A model generated the notes under the pieces. The model did no database searches and was not told the DNA's origin. It saw only the letters and a program-made list of their open reading frames with translations. The position numbers were made by a program, and so were the translations under genes. A stretch of 64,000 nucleotides of DNA from Isoetes taiwanensis. Lineage: Eukaryota > Streptophyta > Lycopodiopsida > Isoetales > Isoetaceae. Of the stretch, positions 34,829 through 47,279 are shown piece by piece; position 1 is the first letter of the stretch; the number at the start of each line of letters is the position of its first letter. The stretch covers positions 979,864 through 1,043,863 of the forward strand of contig JAJEKV010000042.1 in NCBI GenBank assembly GCA_021234155.1, read 5' to 3'.

Positions 34829-37504
34829 ATGGAGTTCCCGGGTCCTATGAATTATAGAAAGAATTTACAGGTATGTTCTTATTTTATCTCTGAGATATGC
34901 AATTACTTCTGTAAGAAGATGACAACAGAGATCAGAATTGTCTTACCTGAAGAATATGCAGTTACTTGGAACAAAAAACGTGGAGGCTTCAAGGCTAGAG
35001 TAAACGAAGCTTTGCTGAGGTCTCAAGGAGCTAAGAATGCCGATTTGTGGACACGTGGAGATATTTATCGTAAGGATCCAATTACCGGTAAGCTCCCCGA
35101 CTTTAATTCTGTTACGAGTTTGGTTAAATTCGTATGTGAAGGGAGAAATGGCTTGTTGGGCTATTGTGAGAATATGAAGAGATATATAGATCAGCTTTGT
35201 TGCATAATTGGACGTTATAAACATGAAATTGAGTCTATGAGATCTGATATAAAGCAGTCATCAATAGATAAGTGTTCACTGGTAAAAGAAATTGAATGCT
35301 TGAAGAAAACTTTAGTCCAAATGCAAAATGAAGATACGTTGAAAAATTTTGTCATTAAGCAAACAGAGAATGAGAGGTGTCATATCCAGAATGGTTTGAT
35401 GCGGGCAGAGTCCTCAGTGAAAGTTCTAGAAGCTCGTTTGAAGAGATTTAAGAAGACTGCAATGGGAATGCGTGAGAGAAAGAAAAATTTGAAACCCATA
35501 CATGCATTAGCACCAAAAGGGGGAGCAGCAAGAAGGAGAGTTTATGCAATTAATCAAGTTCTGAACACAAAAAAAAGGAAAGGGGTTGTAAGAAAAAATA
35601 TGGGAAACTTTTTACTTAACATGGCTTCACGAGATGAGATTCTTGCTCTACTAAACGAGCCATGCAACATAGCATTGAAGAGAGATGTACTAGACATGGT
35701 AATAAAGGAAATATATTCAAATATGGATGCAAATGAGGTTCAAACCACTTGCGATACCATTGGATTAAGCAGACAAGGATATAGAAGCCTATTCAAACCC
35801 TTTCATGCCGCATTAAAATCTTTAGGCACTAAGAAAGTTATAATTCCGCGTCCATATACAGTTGAGAACATTAGAAGAGAAAGGAATATGAAAGTTGAGG
35901 AGGTTCTTGGAGGTATGCATTCAATTCAATGCGGAGTCTCAAGCATTTCAAAAAAAAATGGCACTGAATGTGATGTGATCGGTCTTAACGAGAAAAACAA
36001 CATTTGGTTTGATTTAGAAACTATTCTCAAACTCATGGTTGTGTTTTATAATTTGCGGTCTTCTGAGGTGGAACAATTGGATATCTGCATTAAGCTCGAC
36101 GAGATGGAGCTTACGAGCAAGGCAAAGTATGAAAGAGTCTCTTTAGTTCTTATGAACTATGCCATGGGACCAAGTTATGGAGCACAACTATGCCTGCCCA
36201 AGAAGAAGAGAAATCCTGAGTTTTTTTCCGTACAATCTGAGGAACATACTTGGTGGCTTGGTATGTTTCAAGTTCAGAAAGAGAACTTTTCAGTCCTAAA
36301 GTGGGTGTTTGACCGTGGTGATATCCCAAGGATTATTAGTTTGTATGAATCTGGTGAATTATTGCAGGTTGATGGCTTAGGATCATTTAAGGTGAGATTT
36401 CATTTGGCTTCCGATTTAAAAACAGAGAAAGCTATGTATAATGTTGCTAATACAGCTGCTCAAACTTGCAGTAATTGTATATTTTGTATGTATAAACTAA
36501 AAGAAAAAAAAAAGGAAAGAGTTCTAGTACTATGTCTTGCAAAGGGATACTGACTCGGATAGACACTTAAAGGGCCGAAAACTTTGAGCCAATTTTGCCA
36601 ATTCCACTACTGTGAGTTCATTTTCGTACTTTTTACATGCTATGGTTAGAATAGTGGAGAAAATGATACATCATAGTTGTATGTTTGTATGGAATTTTAA
36701 AAGCGAGAAGAAGGACGGGGGAAAGAAGGGATTTACGGGGGTTGAAAGTGTTATCGGAAATTTGGGCTTCATGGTGGTAATGTAAAACTTGAAAAGGATT
36801 TGAAGAAATCAGTAAAAAGCTCTGTACCATGCAAGGTGTCCTTGGGTGGTGATAAGGCAAGACACTTTTTGAAAAATGTGGATTCAAAGAGAAAGGGAAC
36901 ATTTGACTTTGGTAAGAGGCTAGTTGAGGCTGAAAGGGATAGGACGGATAGAGCCAATGCCACTGTAAGGAAACTAGATGCATGGAATGCATTTTCCAAT
37001 CTAAATGTACTACTGCAAAAACATACATTCACCAATGCAGATAAGGTGGAATTTAAACAGCTCGTCATAAAGTTTACAGATGCCTACATCAAAGCGTGGG
37101 GCGAAAATGAGGTCACTCACTATATTCACATTTTGTATGCACATGGACCTTGGTTTGTCAAGGAATATGGTAGTCTTGCTGTGTGGAATACTCAAGGCAT
37201 GGAAAAGTCCCATAAACAGGCCAAACTAGCATTTCATCGTGCTACACAGAGAGGAGGATCTTCACTTGCATCAAGGCCACTCAATCAGCTTGGAACCTGG
37301 TTTTATAGAAGGCTGCTAGCAAGGCATGACATGAATGTTAAAAGAAGAACAAGTCCACAACTAGATAGTGCATTGAGAGATGCTATCCGCAAGCGCAAAA
37401 GAGAACTATGGGAGAAGTCCACCGCTAAGGAAACACAAAGACAGTGGAGAAACAAGCGGGTGAGGATTGGGAAAAAATATGCCATCAGCACATTAAATCT
37501 GTAA
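34829..37504 (+). pseudogene. DDE transposase-like gene, unassigned family
   Basis: A 579-codon frame (from 34814; first good ATG 34829, or 34919 after a possible intron) is followed by a second frame (36800-37504). The first part has a coiled coil (about residues 130-220), a basic stretch, and then ICIKLDEMELTSKAKYERVS and HLASDLKTEKAMYNV ending in a Cys pair (CSNCIFC). The second part has HYIHILYAHGPWFVKEYG and NTQGMEKSHKQAKLAFHR. Spaced acidic residues (LDEM, SDLK, GMEK) with the CxxC are the pattern of a DDE-type transposase; I cannot name the superfamily. The frame is lost in an A-rich run near 36505 and again near 36770, with readable HAMVRIVEKMI between, so it is broken or has an unseen intron. 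Terminal repeats were not found. Confidence 0.6.
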
Positions 37505-37917
37505 GTGCCATTGTCCTTGTTTATTTGATTTAATCATCTAATATTGAGATTTTTTACTGAATTTAGTCATTTCACTAAGAGTTACATGCTATTATTGCAG
37601 CTAGGTTTCACTTTGTTGTCTGGTTAATTTCTGTCTACAAAATATCCAACTGTAAGCTCTTGAAGATTTTCTTATCTTAATGTGTTTCCATACTCTATCA
37701 TATTCTGAAATGTAGCATAGGAGCCGCAAATAGCATAGGATGGTGCTGCCCCTGTACTCCTTCATCCTACATGAGTTGTGGTAGGTGGAGCTGAGGGACG
37801 TGGTGATCTATATGTTTACAGAGGTCTGCTCATATTGCACTAATAATATAGGCATGCATCACATTTATGAAAGGATGGTGTTCATAAAGTAGAAAAAGGA
37901 GAGTTCATCCAAGTTGA
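37505..37917. other. Junction between transposase and deacetylase relic
   Basis: No coding exon is supported. This would be the place for the 5' exons of the deacetylase, but no convincing match to its N-terminal half is visible. Confidence 0.4.
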
Positions 37918-39275
37918 TTATTCCTTGAATGTTCCATTGAATGATGGAATTGATGATGAGAGTTATCAGTCATTGTTTAAGCCCCTTATAACAAAGGTCA
38001 TGGAGGTTTTCCAACCTGGGGCTGTTATTCTTCAATGTGGGGCGTTGAGCTTGATGATAAAATGCCTTTCAATGAATTTTATGAATATTTTGGTCCAGAC
38101 TACACGCTGCATGTGGCTCCCAGTAACATGGAAAACCAAAATTCGGCACCATATCTTGATAACATAAGGTAAGTTCTAATTTTCTCCCTTGTTAGACATA
38201 TACGAAAATGCCAGATATATAGTCAAACAATTATCTGATACATTTGCAACAGAACTAGGCTGTTGGAGAACTTGTCAAAGCTGCAACATGTGCCCAGTGT
38301 ACAGTTTCATGAAAGACCTCCAGATACAGAGATTGGTGATGAGGTATGTTGTATTCCATATATTAGCTGTTTTATGGATTCTTCTTAGAATAGCTTTGAC
38401 AGGAATAAGAGGATATAGAAGGACATGGAAAGGCCCGGATTTGGGATGGTGAATTGTCAGATTCAGAGTCTGAAGATGAGCCCAGGAGACGTAACACAGA
38501 AAATTCTAATGATATCAATCATTCAAGGTAATTGGACTGGATAATGTGATTGAACTTATTAGGAACTTAATGAGCGATTTTGTTGTTGTTTGAAGCTTAA
38601 GCAATTATGATTGCTGAGTCTATAGAGATGGTATATTGCATCTTCATCCCTATAGCTGGAAGTGTTGCAGGAGACAATCGCCAGCACATAAAGATGACAG
38701 ATCTTCTAAAAGGGTGAAGCCGGAACCGACAGAAGCAACTTCTATGGTTAGTTGTCAAATATTATGTCATGATTTGGTTTTCATGGAAATGTCTTAAGTC
38801 CGAAATGGTTTGCTTTTTAGGATGAGGAAAGCGAAGTTGAGGAAGATACAGCCAAGCCTGCAGAAACACTCAAAGCATTGGTTTGTCCACTTGCTGTCCA
38901 TTTTGCATCTCTTTTTCTGCCTACAATGTTACTGCATATTCTCTTGAAAATTTGGTTTTTTCTATAGCTTGCTAGATTTATGAATTTATTTCCCTTTTCA
39001 GCCTCCTGAACTTGAAATGGAGCAGGCCGATGAGGAAATGAAAAGATACTGGAACAACCGGATCGACAAAAGGTGGTTTAGCATTGGTTCCAACCAAGGA
39101 AACAGTTCACACTTCTAGTGCATCATCAGCAGGGAAGCATGATCAGGAGACTACAAGTGCCGGGGGCGGTCCATGGCCACCAAGCATCCCCACTTATACT
39201 TGTATGGACAGGCCAAATGAAGTCCAGATAACTCGTTATAACCATAATTCTTATTGCACTGAAACATCCACATGA
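37918..39275 (+). pseudogene. HDA6-like class I histone deacetylase, 3' part with internal deletion
   Basis: Exon a (about 37918-38168) reads [20 protein letters not shown] and [15 protein letters not shown], then jumps with a frame change at about 38043 to [20 protein letters not shown] and [18 protein letters not shown]. Exons b (38253-38343), c (about 38402-38527), d (38671-38746), e (38821-38880) and f (from 39002) follow with GT-AG sites and give TRLLENLSKLQHVPSVQFHE, ARIWDGELSDSESEDEP and acidic, Lys-rich tails. The IWxG...SESxDE tail resembles Arabidopsis HDA6. Between LQCGA and LDDKMP about 60 residues are absent, including the conserved GGGGY catalytic tyrosine loop, and the first half of the protein is missing. 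Shifts also occur in exons c and f. Such enzymes remove acetyl groups from histone tails; this copy cannot. Confidence 0.8.
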
Positions 39276-39424
39276 ACTGCACATTCCATTATCGTGAAGC
39301 ACCAGTATATTCCAACAAATGTTGTTCCAAACAGCACAAATCCAAACGAAATTTGTATTCTGTCCTTCACCAGGCTTATCTGAATGTGAATGTTCTTTCC
39401 AGTTTCAAAGGCAACTAAACTAAC

Positions 39425-39545
39425 ACATGCCAGGAAACCAGATCATGCTGGGGCATTTTGTCAAAGACCCAACGTGCATGCTCCATGCTACCACATCTAG
39501 CATAAGCATCCACCATTGCACTTGCCACAAAGATGTCCTCATTTT
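39425..39545 (-). pseudogene. PPR repeat fragment
   Basis: Minus-strand translation reads DIFVASAMVDAYARCGSMEH and ARWVFDKMPQHDLVSW, the L and S motif pattern of plant PLS-class pentatricopeptide repeat proteins, which bind organellar RNA. Only about one repeat is left. Confidence 0.75.
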
Positions 39546-40286
39546 CACAATGCAGCCACACTAACGGACAATTACCATGATCTTTGGACAAGTTTTGTAA
39601 ATTCGTGAAAATTCAAACAATGAGGCAGTTGTAAGATCCTAAAATGAAAATAGCAACCTCAACGATGGGAAGAACTACAAAAATGAGAAAACCTTACACC
39701 AGGTGTCAAACTTATTGGCATTTGGCACCCACCTGATGTTAACTGAGTTCATGAAATTGATAAGTCAAAGAGACATGAGAAGCTAGAAACTCAAACAATC
39801 CAATCACTCTATAGATATTTAGATTTCTGCATTTCATGAACTTTTCTATACAATCCAGAGGTGGTTTTCCAGAACACCTCAATCATTTCCACTAACAATA
39901 ACCCGTTCTGATTTTAACCCTGTAAATGCAAAGCACGAAGTACCATTACAAAACTTATGGACGATGAAGCAAAAAGTTTCCATTTTGGAGTACGTTTACC
40001 TGATCTTAGAAGAGAGCTCCATTGGAGAGCCTGATTGCTTTCGATCATTTATCATTTCCAGTGATAATACAACTATGGCAGCCAAGCTTATATGTTAGCC
40101 CCTACTCCAAAGTGAAGAGCAGCTTCAAGCCATCATTCAGCTTCTGTACCAGTCGTTCCAAGACATGGAACACCACCTTATGATGCTAGCAATGGCAAAG
40201 CATATGCTATTCGGTGATGTCAGAACAAAAAGGACCAAGCGCAATAGATAATACATTCAAAAGGAAGTGTATATCTTCTTCTACAT

Positions 40287-40514
40287 TTATAAGCCCTGCA
40301 GTGGTTGGCTAATCTCGTAGCTTTTCTCTATGCCATTAAAGCCTTCTCTTTGCATGTGTACAAATAATTGAAGAGCGTACTCACTTTCCTTACTCTCTGC
40401 ATACCCAAATACCAGAGCATTCCAAGACACCAGATCATGTTTGGGCATCTTCCAAAACATCCGACAAGCATGTTCCATGTTGATAACTGATATCAACGTT
40501 TGGTATGAAATCAT
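40287..40514 (-). pseudogene. PPR repeat fragment
   Basis: Minus-strand frame with NMEHACRMFWKMPKHDLVSW and NALVFGYAESKESEYALQLF, again PLS-class PPR. It is probably part of the same decayed gene as 39425-39545, with degraded repeat sequence between (around 40100-40200). No start, no complete array and no E/DYW tail were found. Confidence 0.75.
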
Positions 40515-40875
40515 ATATACATCATAACTGAATGAAATGTCTATATACCAGAAATCACAATAGCAGCAACGTCTTCTTGACTCAACTCCGACAAAAAGCT
40601 AGAGAGCTCATTTGTCTTCAAAACAGAAAGGTCACCAAGAGGAACTCAATAACAACTTCCAGGAACAAAAGGGAGCCAAGCAGGAGCTGTCATAATGTAA
40701 GAATTACCAAACATGGCTAAAATATGTACCTAAACAAACATGATGAACTCTGTATCTACAAGAACTATAAAACAATGAATATACAGTACGTTAGGATCTT
40801 AAGATGATTCTTTGGGAATCGAACCCAAATTATGCCAGGAGAACCTTTGTTTTATTTTTTTCCTTCCTAAGTACA

Positions 40876-42127
40876 TCAATTATTATGACCAATCCTCAGG
40901 ATATGAGGAGGGATACAATCCTTGCATCTGATTGTGTACTCTCTTCTATATCCTACCTTCTTGTCATCCACCAGGAAATAAAATTCAGAAACTCCAGTTA
41001 GAGACTCTAATAACCTTCTACATTCAACTAGTGTCCATACTTCTTCCACATTCAATATATGAATACAATCATTCTCCATATGCACTTTCAATTCAATTGA
41101 AGGAGCCCTAATGCAATGTTCCTCCACTGCTTTCCAACACAATTGACCATTTTCTCGCTGCCTCTTTTTTCTTTGAACAAAGAAATTGCAGTACAAGGTT
41201 TGTTTTGGTAACCTATACCTGAAATAAATTGTTTCATATTATGTACTTGAAAACCAGCAATCACAACAAAAAACCTCATGGTTACCTGAATGTGCAACTG
41301 CTCGAGTCAACCTCACAAACAGTTGTTTGTCCACCTGTCTCATGGATCCGTTTTCTCCATTCTCCATGGAAAATATGCTCGAGGGAGGTTTCACTAACAC
41401 CTTGAAAGGTGTATGTCTGTGGTGCAACCTTTAACGTCTGTACATCCTTAAACAAGAATGCAAATATGCTTATTGGGACAAAGGCTTTTGCAGCAGCTCG
41501 AACCCCACCTCTTTCTGTCAGTAATTTTTGTACTTCTCTTGCTAATAAGCATCGAAAGGCCATAACAATATGCATATCACTAATGCCTTTAGAGATCTGA
41601 GCTAGTGTAGGTGAATCTACCAATGTCAACTTACCCAGCTTGCCATCTGATTTCGTGTAATGGTATTTGTGGAACCAAACACCTTGATCCCTAAGAGTAG
41701 ACAAGGAAATGTCAGAAAATAATAATTGCCCAATCGCATGATGATGGACCTCCAACACGCTTGTGATGCTCTGTGCTGGAACTTTATTCTTGAACTCAGA
41801 GGAACACAGACAATTCAGTTCAAGCTTTGGAAATGTAGGACTCTTTGAAATATCCTCCTTCATCATATCTTGAGGTCCATACGCATGTGCAACAACAATC
41901 TCATCTACACTTTTACGACCTTGACTAATCACAAATCCAAGAACACGCGCTTTCCAATGTGCAGTCAAATGATTGAGCTTTCGTTTTTTTACTGCATGGT
42001 CACCACGCTGTGCAGGCCTCATAGTCACCCAAGAACCCACTGAAATATTTAAATCGATCCATTCTCCATTCTCATCCTTTGCATTCCTAAGTGTAATTTG
42101 ACTAATTTCAGATCGCTTAGAAGCCAT
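40876..42127 (-). CDS. Unknown two-exon gene, 394 aa
   Basis: Exon 1 (41286-42127) and exon 2 (40876-41218) are joined by a 67-nt intron with GTAACC donor and TTTATTTCAG acceptor, and the joined frame is open from ATG to TGA. The product starts MASKRSEISQITLRNAKDEN. It has a possible small-barrel segment (DLNISVGSWVTMRPAQRGDH), a middle part with ALLAREV-like helices, and a C-terminal part with CNFFVQRKKRQRENGQLCW and EVWTLVECRRLLESLTGV. I recognise no family. No stops or shifts interrupt it, unlike nearly all neighbours, so it may be functional or a recent copy. The DIRS-order element is inserted about 240 bp upstream of its start codon and could affect its promoter. It could also be a second gene of a mobile element. 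Confidence 0.6.
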
Positions 42128-42363
42128 TCTTATCTCTGCAAAACATCAATACATTATTCAATTATAAAACCACTGAACATAATACAATAGAGCCAAAAGA
42201 ACTTACAATTTCTCGTCAACGACTGCCAACTCATAACCTCAAGAGAGCAATCTGCGAAATATTATGAAAATTCTCAATCATTCTATTTTAGATCAAAATA
42301 AAAATATTACAAATCTCTATAATCTTACCTGAACGGAAGACACCCAATGAACCAAGAATGCCA
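42128..42363. other. Upstream region of the 394-aa gene
   Basis: AT-rich short interval between the start codon of the minus-strand gene and the left end of the DIRS-order element. It may hold a 5' non-coding exon. Confidence 0.3.
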
Positions 42364-42515
42364 CGGTTCTATTGCGATAGCAATAGAACCGTCATTCCTT
42401 GGATGGGGACGCCCCATCTCCTCGCCCTCCTACTTATAGATCAGTTTTCCACATTATTGGCCATCGGCGTTCTCTTGGGCTTTGCTTTGGTCGCTTGCAC
42501 CTCTACCTAGCTTCC
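42364..42515 (+). repeat. A1 split direct repeat
   Basis: It matches A2 (49421-49569) over about 150 bp with a few small differences. It begins with a perfect 12-bp inverted repeat (CGGTTCTATTGC, loop GATA, GCAATAGAACCG). Confidence 0.9.
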
Positions 42516-43800
42516 CAGCACCCCACGCCAGCCAGAGCCATCCACACCAAGACAAGCTTCATCCACACCAAGACGAGCTTGTGGTGGTCGCCCCTGATCG
42601 CTCTTCATCCCTACCTGCTTTCCACGTCCGGTTGCTGCATCCTCTAAGGTAAGTCTGTTATTTTCTTTACGGTTTTAATCTCTCCCTTTGCTTGAATCCA
42701 TGTGCCACGCTCTGTGGATGCTGCGAGTAAGTGAGTTTCGACAGCGGTCTTGGTTAGTCTCGTGGTGCTTTATCTGGTTTTTATGCATTGAACACGTTTC
42801 TGTTATGTGGTTTCTTTCTCTGTCGGTTTATTCTTCGGTTTATTCTGGTTGTTTTTTGTTGGTTTGATCGGTTTCCTCTGGTTGTTTTTGTTGGTTTGAT
42901 CGGCCCTCAGCCCGCTTGGGCAAACTTGCCCCGGTTTGCCGTCTGCCGGATCGATTGGCGTGGGGCATCAACCCGTCTGTTTTTGTCCGTCGGCATAAAT
43001 CGGCCGGGGGCGTTATGGCTTCCACCGGATCCTTCCGTTAAGCTCCTCCTTTTTCCTATGTTCGGCCGATTATCCCTATATCGTGTTTGTTGGTTCAATT
43101 ACTTGGGCCTGCATTTTTGGTAAATCCCTTTGGTTTGATCGCCCACGGCTTTGCTTGAGCAAGATCGCCCCGGTTTGCCGTCTGCGGATTGATTGGCGGT
43201 GGGGCATCGAGCCGGATCGGCCTGGTCCGATCGGCTGGTTCGGTGCTAGGCGTAGAGATTTAATCAATTTCTTCCGGGTGTACCATAGATAGGCGGTTCG
43301 TTCTTTTTTCTCCCGCCGGGCCGATTCTTCAAGATAAATTTTCTTCAATACAGGCCGATTACGTTGTTCTCTTTTCTATTATCGGCGATTCTCTACCTCT
43401 GTTCTTTTCGGCCCCCGCTTTATGGCTCTGATCACCACCTCAGGTTTCGACCCCCTTTTTTGTTTGTTTTACGGGTTACGTTTTTATTGTTTCAGGCACG
43501 CCGCCGCCCCGCCTCCGCCTTCTTTTAATGGGGGATACGGGTTCGATCCCCCGTTTTTTCTGGGGATGCCCGGCCGGGTTCTCTGGCGTTAGCTCCTCTT
43601 TTTTTGTCGTTGGGCGTTGCCTATCTTCTCCTCTTCTCTCAAGTTCACTATCTTCTCCTCTTCTCTCAAGTTTGTTTTGAGTTTTTTCGGGTTTCAAGGT
43701 TCGTTGGATAGCTCTATGATTTTGTGATTACCCCTTGTTCCTAGGGGTTCTTTATGATGTTTGTTCGGTAGTAGTCGTCCGTTTTTTGTTATATGGGCTC

Positions 43801-44420
43801 TAGTTTGCTCTCTCCTTGGGCATATGATTGGTTATAGCGACCCCATGATTATTTTATTTTGCTCTATAAATTTGGTATTTTGCTTGCATATTTCCGGTTT
43901 ATGGTCATTAGTATCACCTTTAGGATCTTTCATATGATTGCTTTCACCTTTAGTTTGCTCTCTCCTTGGGCATATGATTGGTTATAACGACCCCATGGTT
44001 GTTTTATTTTTGCTCTATAAATTTGGTATTTTGCTTGCATATTTCCAGGTTTATGGTCATTGTTTCCCTAGTATCACTTTTAGGATCGTCATATGATTGC
44101 TTTCACCTTTAGTTTGCTCTCTCCTTGGGCATATGATTGGTTATAACAACCCCATGGTTATTTTAATTTTTGCTCTATAAATTTGATAGTTTGCTTGCAT
44201 ATGTCCGGTTTATGGTCATTGTTTCCCCAGCATCACCTTTAGGATCTCTTCATATGATTGCTTTCACCTTTAGTTTGATATCTCCTTGGGCATATGATTG
44301 GTTATAACGTCACTATGGTTATTTTATTTTTTGCTCTATAAATTTGGTATTTTGCCCGCATATTTCGGTTTTATGGTCATTGTTTCCCCAGTATCACCTT
44401 TTGGATCTTTCATATCGTCT
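43801..44420. repeat. ~150-160 bp minisatellite in the DIRS element leader
   Basis: Four copies start near 43801, 43951, 44110 and 44270. Each contains CTCCTTGGGCATATGATTGG and GCTCTATAAATTTGGTATTT. They lie between A1 and the gag region. Confidence 0.85.
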
Positions 44421-45199
44421 AGGGTCACCTCGACTATATTTTCCCTTGCATTTTTTCTAGGCTGCTAAGGTTTTGTCTCGTGGTCATTAGTTGTCTTTCC
44501 CCTCAGGTGTGTTGTGACGATATCTACGTTTGTGTTGTTGTGGTTCCGTGCATCGTCCATCCTTTTTATTTTTCTCTCCCCATGCGTTGTATGTCTTTTA
44601 TCGTTTGTTGTTTGTCTCGTTCTAATGCGTGCGACTTGCTGTTACTAGACTTTTTCTGACATGGCGGATCGGGCTCTCCGGCACATCTCGGGCTTCTTCA
44701 CGAGCCCGGCCGGTGAAGCGGGTTGCTATCGATGCCGCCCCTTCTACCCCTTTGTCCGGCGTTACGCGCCATTTGCGATTTCTATTGCACCTGAGGTGCC
44801 CTCCATACACTCCTCTGCTGCTTCTGTTGAACCTGCCATGCCCGCGATCCCTCCTGTCAGATGCACGAGCATGACTTCTCACTTGGGTTCGGCCGGTCCA
44901 TCTCGGGTTGTCTCTTCTGTTTCTTTTGCCCCGATTTCGCCCCGTTTTTTCTCACGGCCCCGGCCGAGGTCCTTCTATAGGGCTTAACCATTCCTTGCCG
45001 ACCGCGGGCCCATCCATTCCTTCTCCATCTTTGGATATGGTGCCTCGGTGCTGCGCAGACCCTCCGACTTCGGATAGCGCAGATCTGAGCCGCCGATCCT
45101 CACCCCGGCCGACGCTTACGTGCATGGCGATTGAAGTGCTTAGCCCGGGAGGTTTGAGAGCGGGCGTCTCGGTGCGTTCCCAACTTTAAGAGGGAATCA

Positions 45200-46012
45200 T
45201 CGGCGCCACCAATATGAGTTCCTTTGTGCCACGGAGTCAAGATTCCGGGAGCTTCATGCCCGTTTGACAGCTTTGTCCCCTCGGGTGCCCGACACGATTC
45301 TTCAGATTATTGAGGAAGGTAAGGCTGCCACTCTGCAGAGGATGAAGTTTTTGATTATTGCTGATCGCGAAGGCTATGATGTCGCCTTGGATTTTGATGA
45401 CCATCGGGCCCCGCTTTATCTGGCGATGATTCGAAAATTGAAGCTAGCTTCGGCAAATGCACCGTGATCGGCCCCTACGCTTCAAAACCCTCTCCCTCCA
45501 GCGGCTCTTCCTTCTCTGCTGCGCCTCCGTCCCAGTTCTCTTCATCTAGATCCGGTTCTCGTCCTTTTTGTACTTTTTGTGGTCGTCTTGGCCATCGTAT
45601 TGAAACTTGCCATGCTCGCGCTAATGCCGGATCTCCTAGCACTCCTCTGCCACTTTTGATTCCACCCCGGGGTCCTTTGGTGCGGCCCAGACTCCATTTT
45701 TTCCTCGACCCGGTCCATGATTCATGTTCCCCCCCCGATTTTTCTGGTTTGGAGGTTAAAGCAACACTATTATGTATGGTATTCATTGAATATTGTTGGC
45801 TCGTCCCATTCTTTGTTAGCTCACGTTTGTTGTTCTTAGGTTTGAGTTTGTTGGTTACCATTATTTTATGGTTACAACGTGTTAGGCTGATAGTCAGATT
45901 ATTGTTGGGGTGGTGTTGGATGAATTGGGGGCGGTACCTTCCCCCAATGTGGGGCATGCGGTTTGAAATGTTGTTTAAGTATGTGTTGTGCTTGCCTCGA
46001 AAGTTTTTCTAG
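45200..46012 (+). pseudogene. DIRS element gag-like region with zinc knuckle
   Basis: The first frame (about 45206-45467) reads FRELHARLTALSPRVPDTI and GKAATLQRMKFLIIADREGY, a typical gag helix and IADREGW-type box of DIRS-order elements. The next frame (45464-46012) has PFCTFCGRLGHRIETCHA, a CCHC nucleic-acid-binding knuckle with correct spacing (C-x2-C-x4-H-x4-C). The two frames were probably one protein before a frame change near 45465. Confidence 0.7.
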
Positions 46013-46399
46013 TATTCGTGGAATTTTTTTCTCCACGGGTTAAAGGTTGCATGTGGGTTATATTTTTTATGCTTGAGGTTTTAGGTTTGAGCTTGTGTTG
46101 GTTTAACTTCGGCGTCTTGCGGGGTTATAGGCTTGCATGGTGCTACATGGATCCGTTGCCTACTTGGTTTGATGTTTTCCATTTGTTGCTAGGTTGTTTA
46201 CTTACGGTTTGTGGCCTCTTTTGAGAATGTGCTCCGTTCACATCGGTCATCCCTCATCTTGGCATCGACCCCTCCCGGCCGGATGGTTTGGCTTCTTTGC
46301 TATAGTCTGGACCGCCTCCATCGTCCCTTCCTTTTGGCAATCCATTTGCTCCTCACAGCAGGTGTTGAGTTGGATCTGATTTGGTTATCGCCTTCCTTG

Positions 46400-46980
46400 G
46401 TCATCCGCGTGTCCGTCATTTGCTTTCGCCGCCTCAAACCACTTTCGTCAGGTAATGCGCCCCACCTAGACTTTGCTCACTCTGCTATAGCCCGATCTCT
46501 TGCGCCCGCAGTGCCGCTTCCCGATCTCCTCTCGTCCTTTCTTACATTTCCCCTTGGGGGGTCGTCCCCAAAGGCCTAAACAAATTTCGTCTCATCTTGG
46601 ATGCGCTATCTGAACTCCTTCTTGACTATCCCTCTTTTTGGGTATGAGTCCCTCGAACTGTTGTCACATTTGAGTTTGCCCAGCGACTTTCTCTTTCTTT
46701 GTCGACCTCAAATCCGGCTATCACCATGTCACGATCTGGCCTCCTCATGGGTTTTGGTCTTGATGGTCAGTTCTATGTCTTTAATGTCCTCCCCTTTGGT
46801 CTAGCTTCAGCCCCCTTTGTCTTTACCAAATTAGTCAGACAGATAGTTCGGTTTTGGCGAGGTCAGGGCATCCGTTGCCTACCCTACGTTGATGATATTC
46901 TATTCTTGTGCCGATCCGTCCGAGTTTTCTGCAGATTCGCGTCATTTCGGACTTGCAGCAGGCCGGTTTTCTCCTAGCTT
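46400..46980 (+). pseudogene. DIRS element reverse transcriptase
   Basis: Readable boxes are PLGGSSPK (the PLGVVPK equivalent), KFRLILDALSELL, GFGLDGQFYVFNVLPFGLAS, APFVFTKLVRQIVRFW and LPYVDDILFLC. The YVDD active site is intact, but the region is broken over at least three frames. LPFGL.SAPF.FTK is characteristic of DIRS-order RTs. Confidence 0.8.
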
Positions 46981-47279
46981 GGAAGAAGTGTCGGTTTCGT
47001 CTCTCCCATCGCACAATCTTCTTAGGTTTCATAGTGGATGCTCATGAGGGTTTCTTTTCGTATTTTCGGGCTAAGAAGGAGCGGGTTACGTCTCGTGCTC
47101 TTCTCGTTATCTTCCCAAAATGTCACTCCTCGCTGATTGCCCGTTTCCTTGGCTTTATCCAATCCCTACGCTTGGTCTTGGGTCATCTTTGTCTTTGCCT
47201 TATCTTGTGGCCTTCATGCTGATCTGCGTCGGCCGACCTTTGGGATACCCCCTTCTACTATCTCCCCTTGCAAAGCAGG

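Noticed and set aside
40800-40836. tRNA T-arm-like sequence (TTGGGTTCGATTCCCAA on the minus strand)
   Set aside because: No D-arm, anticodon arm or pairing acceptor strand is found upstream. It is only a box B look-alike.
43525-43565. Box B-like GGTTCGATCCC in the DIRS element leader
   Set aside because: There is no matching A box or cloverleaf, and the region is element leader sequence.
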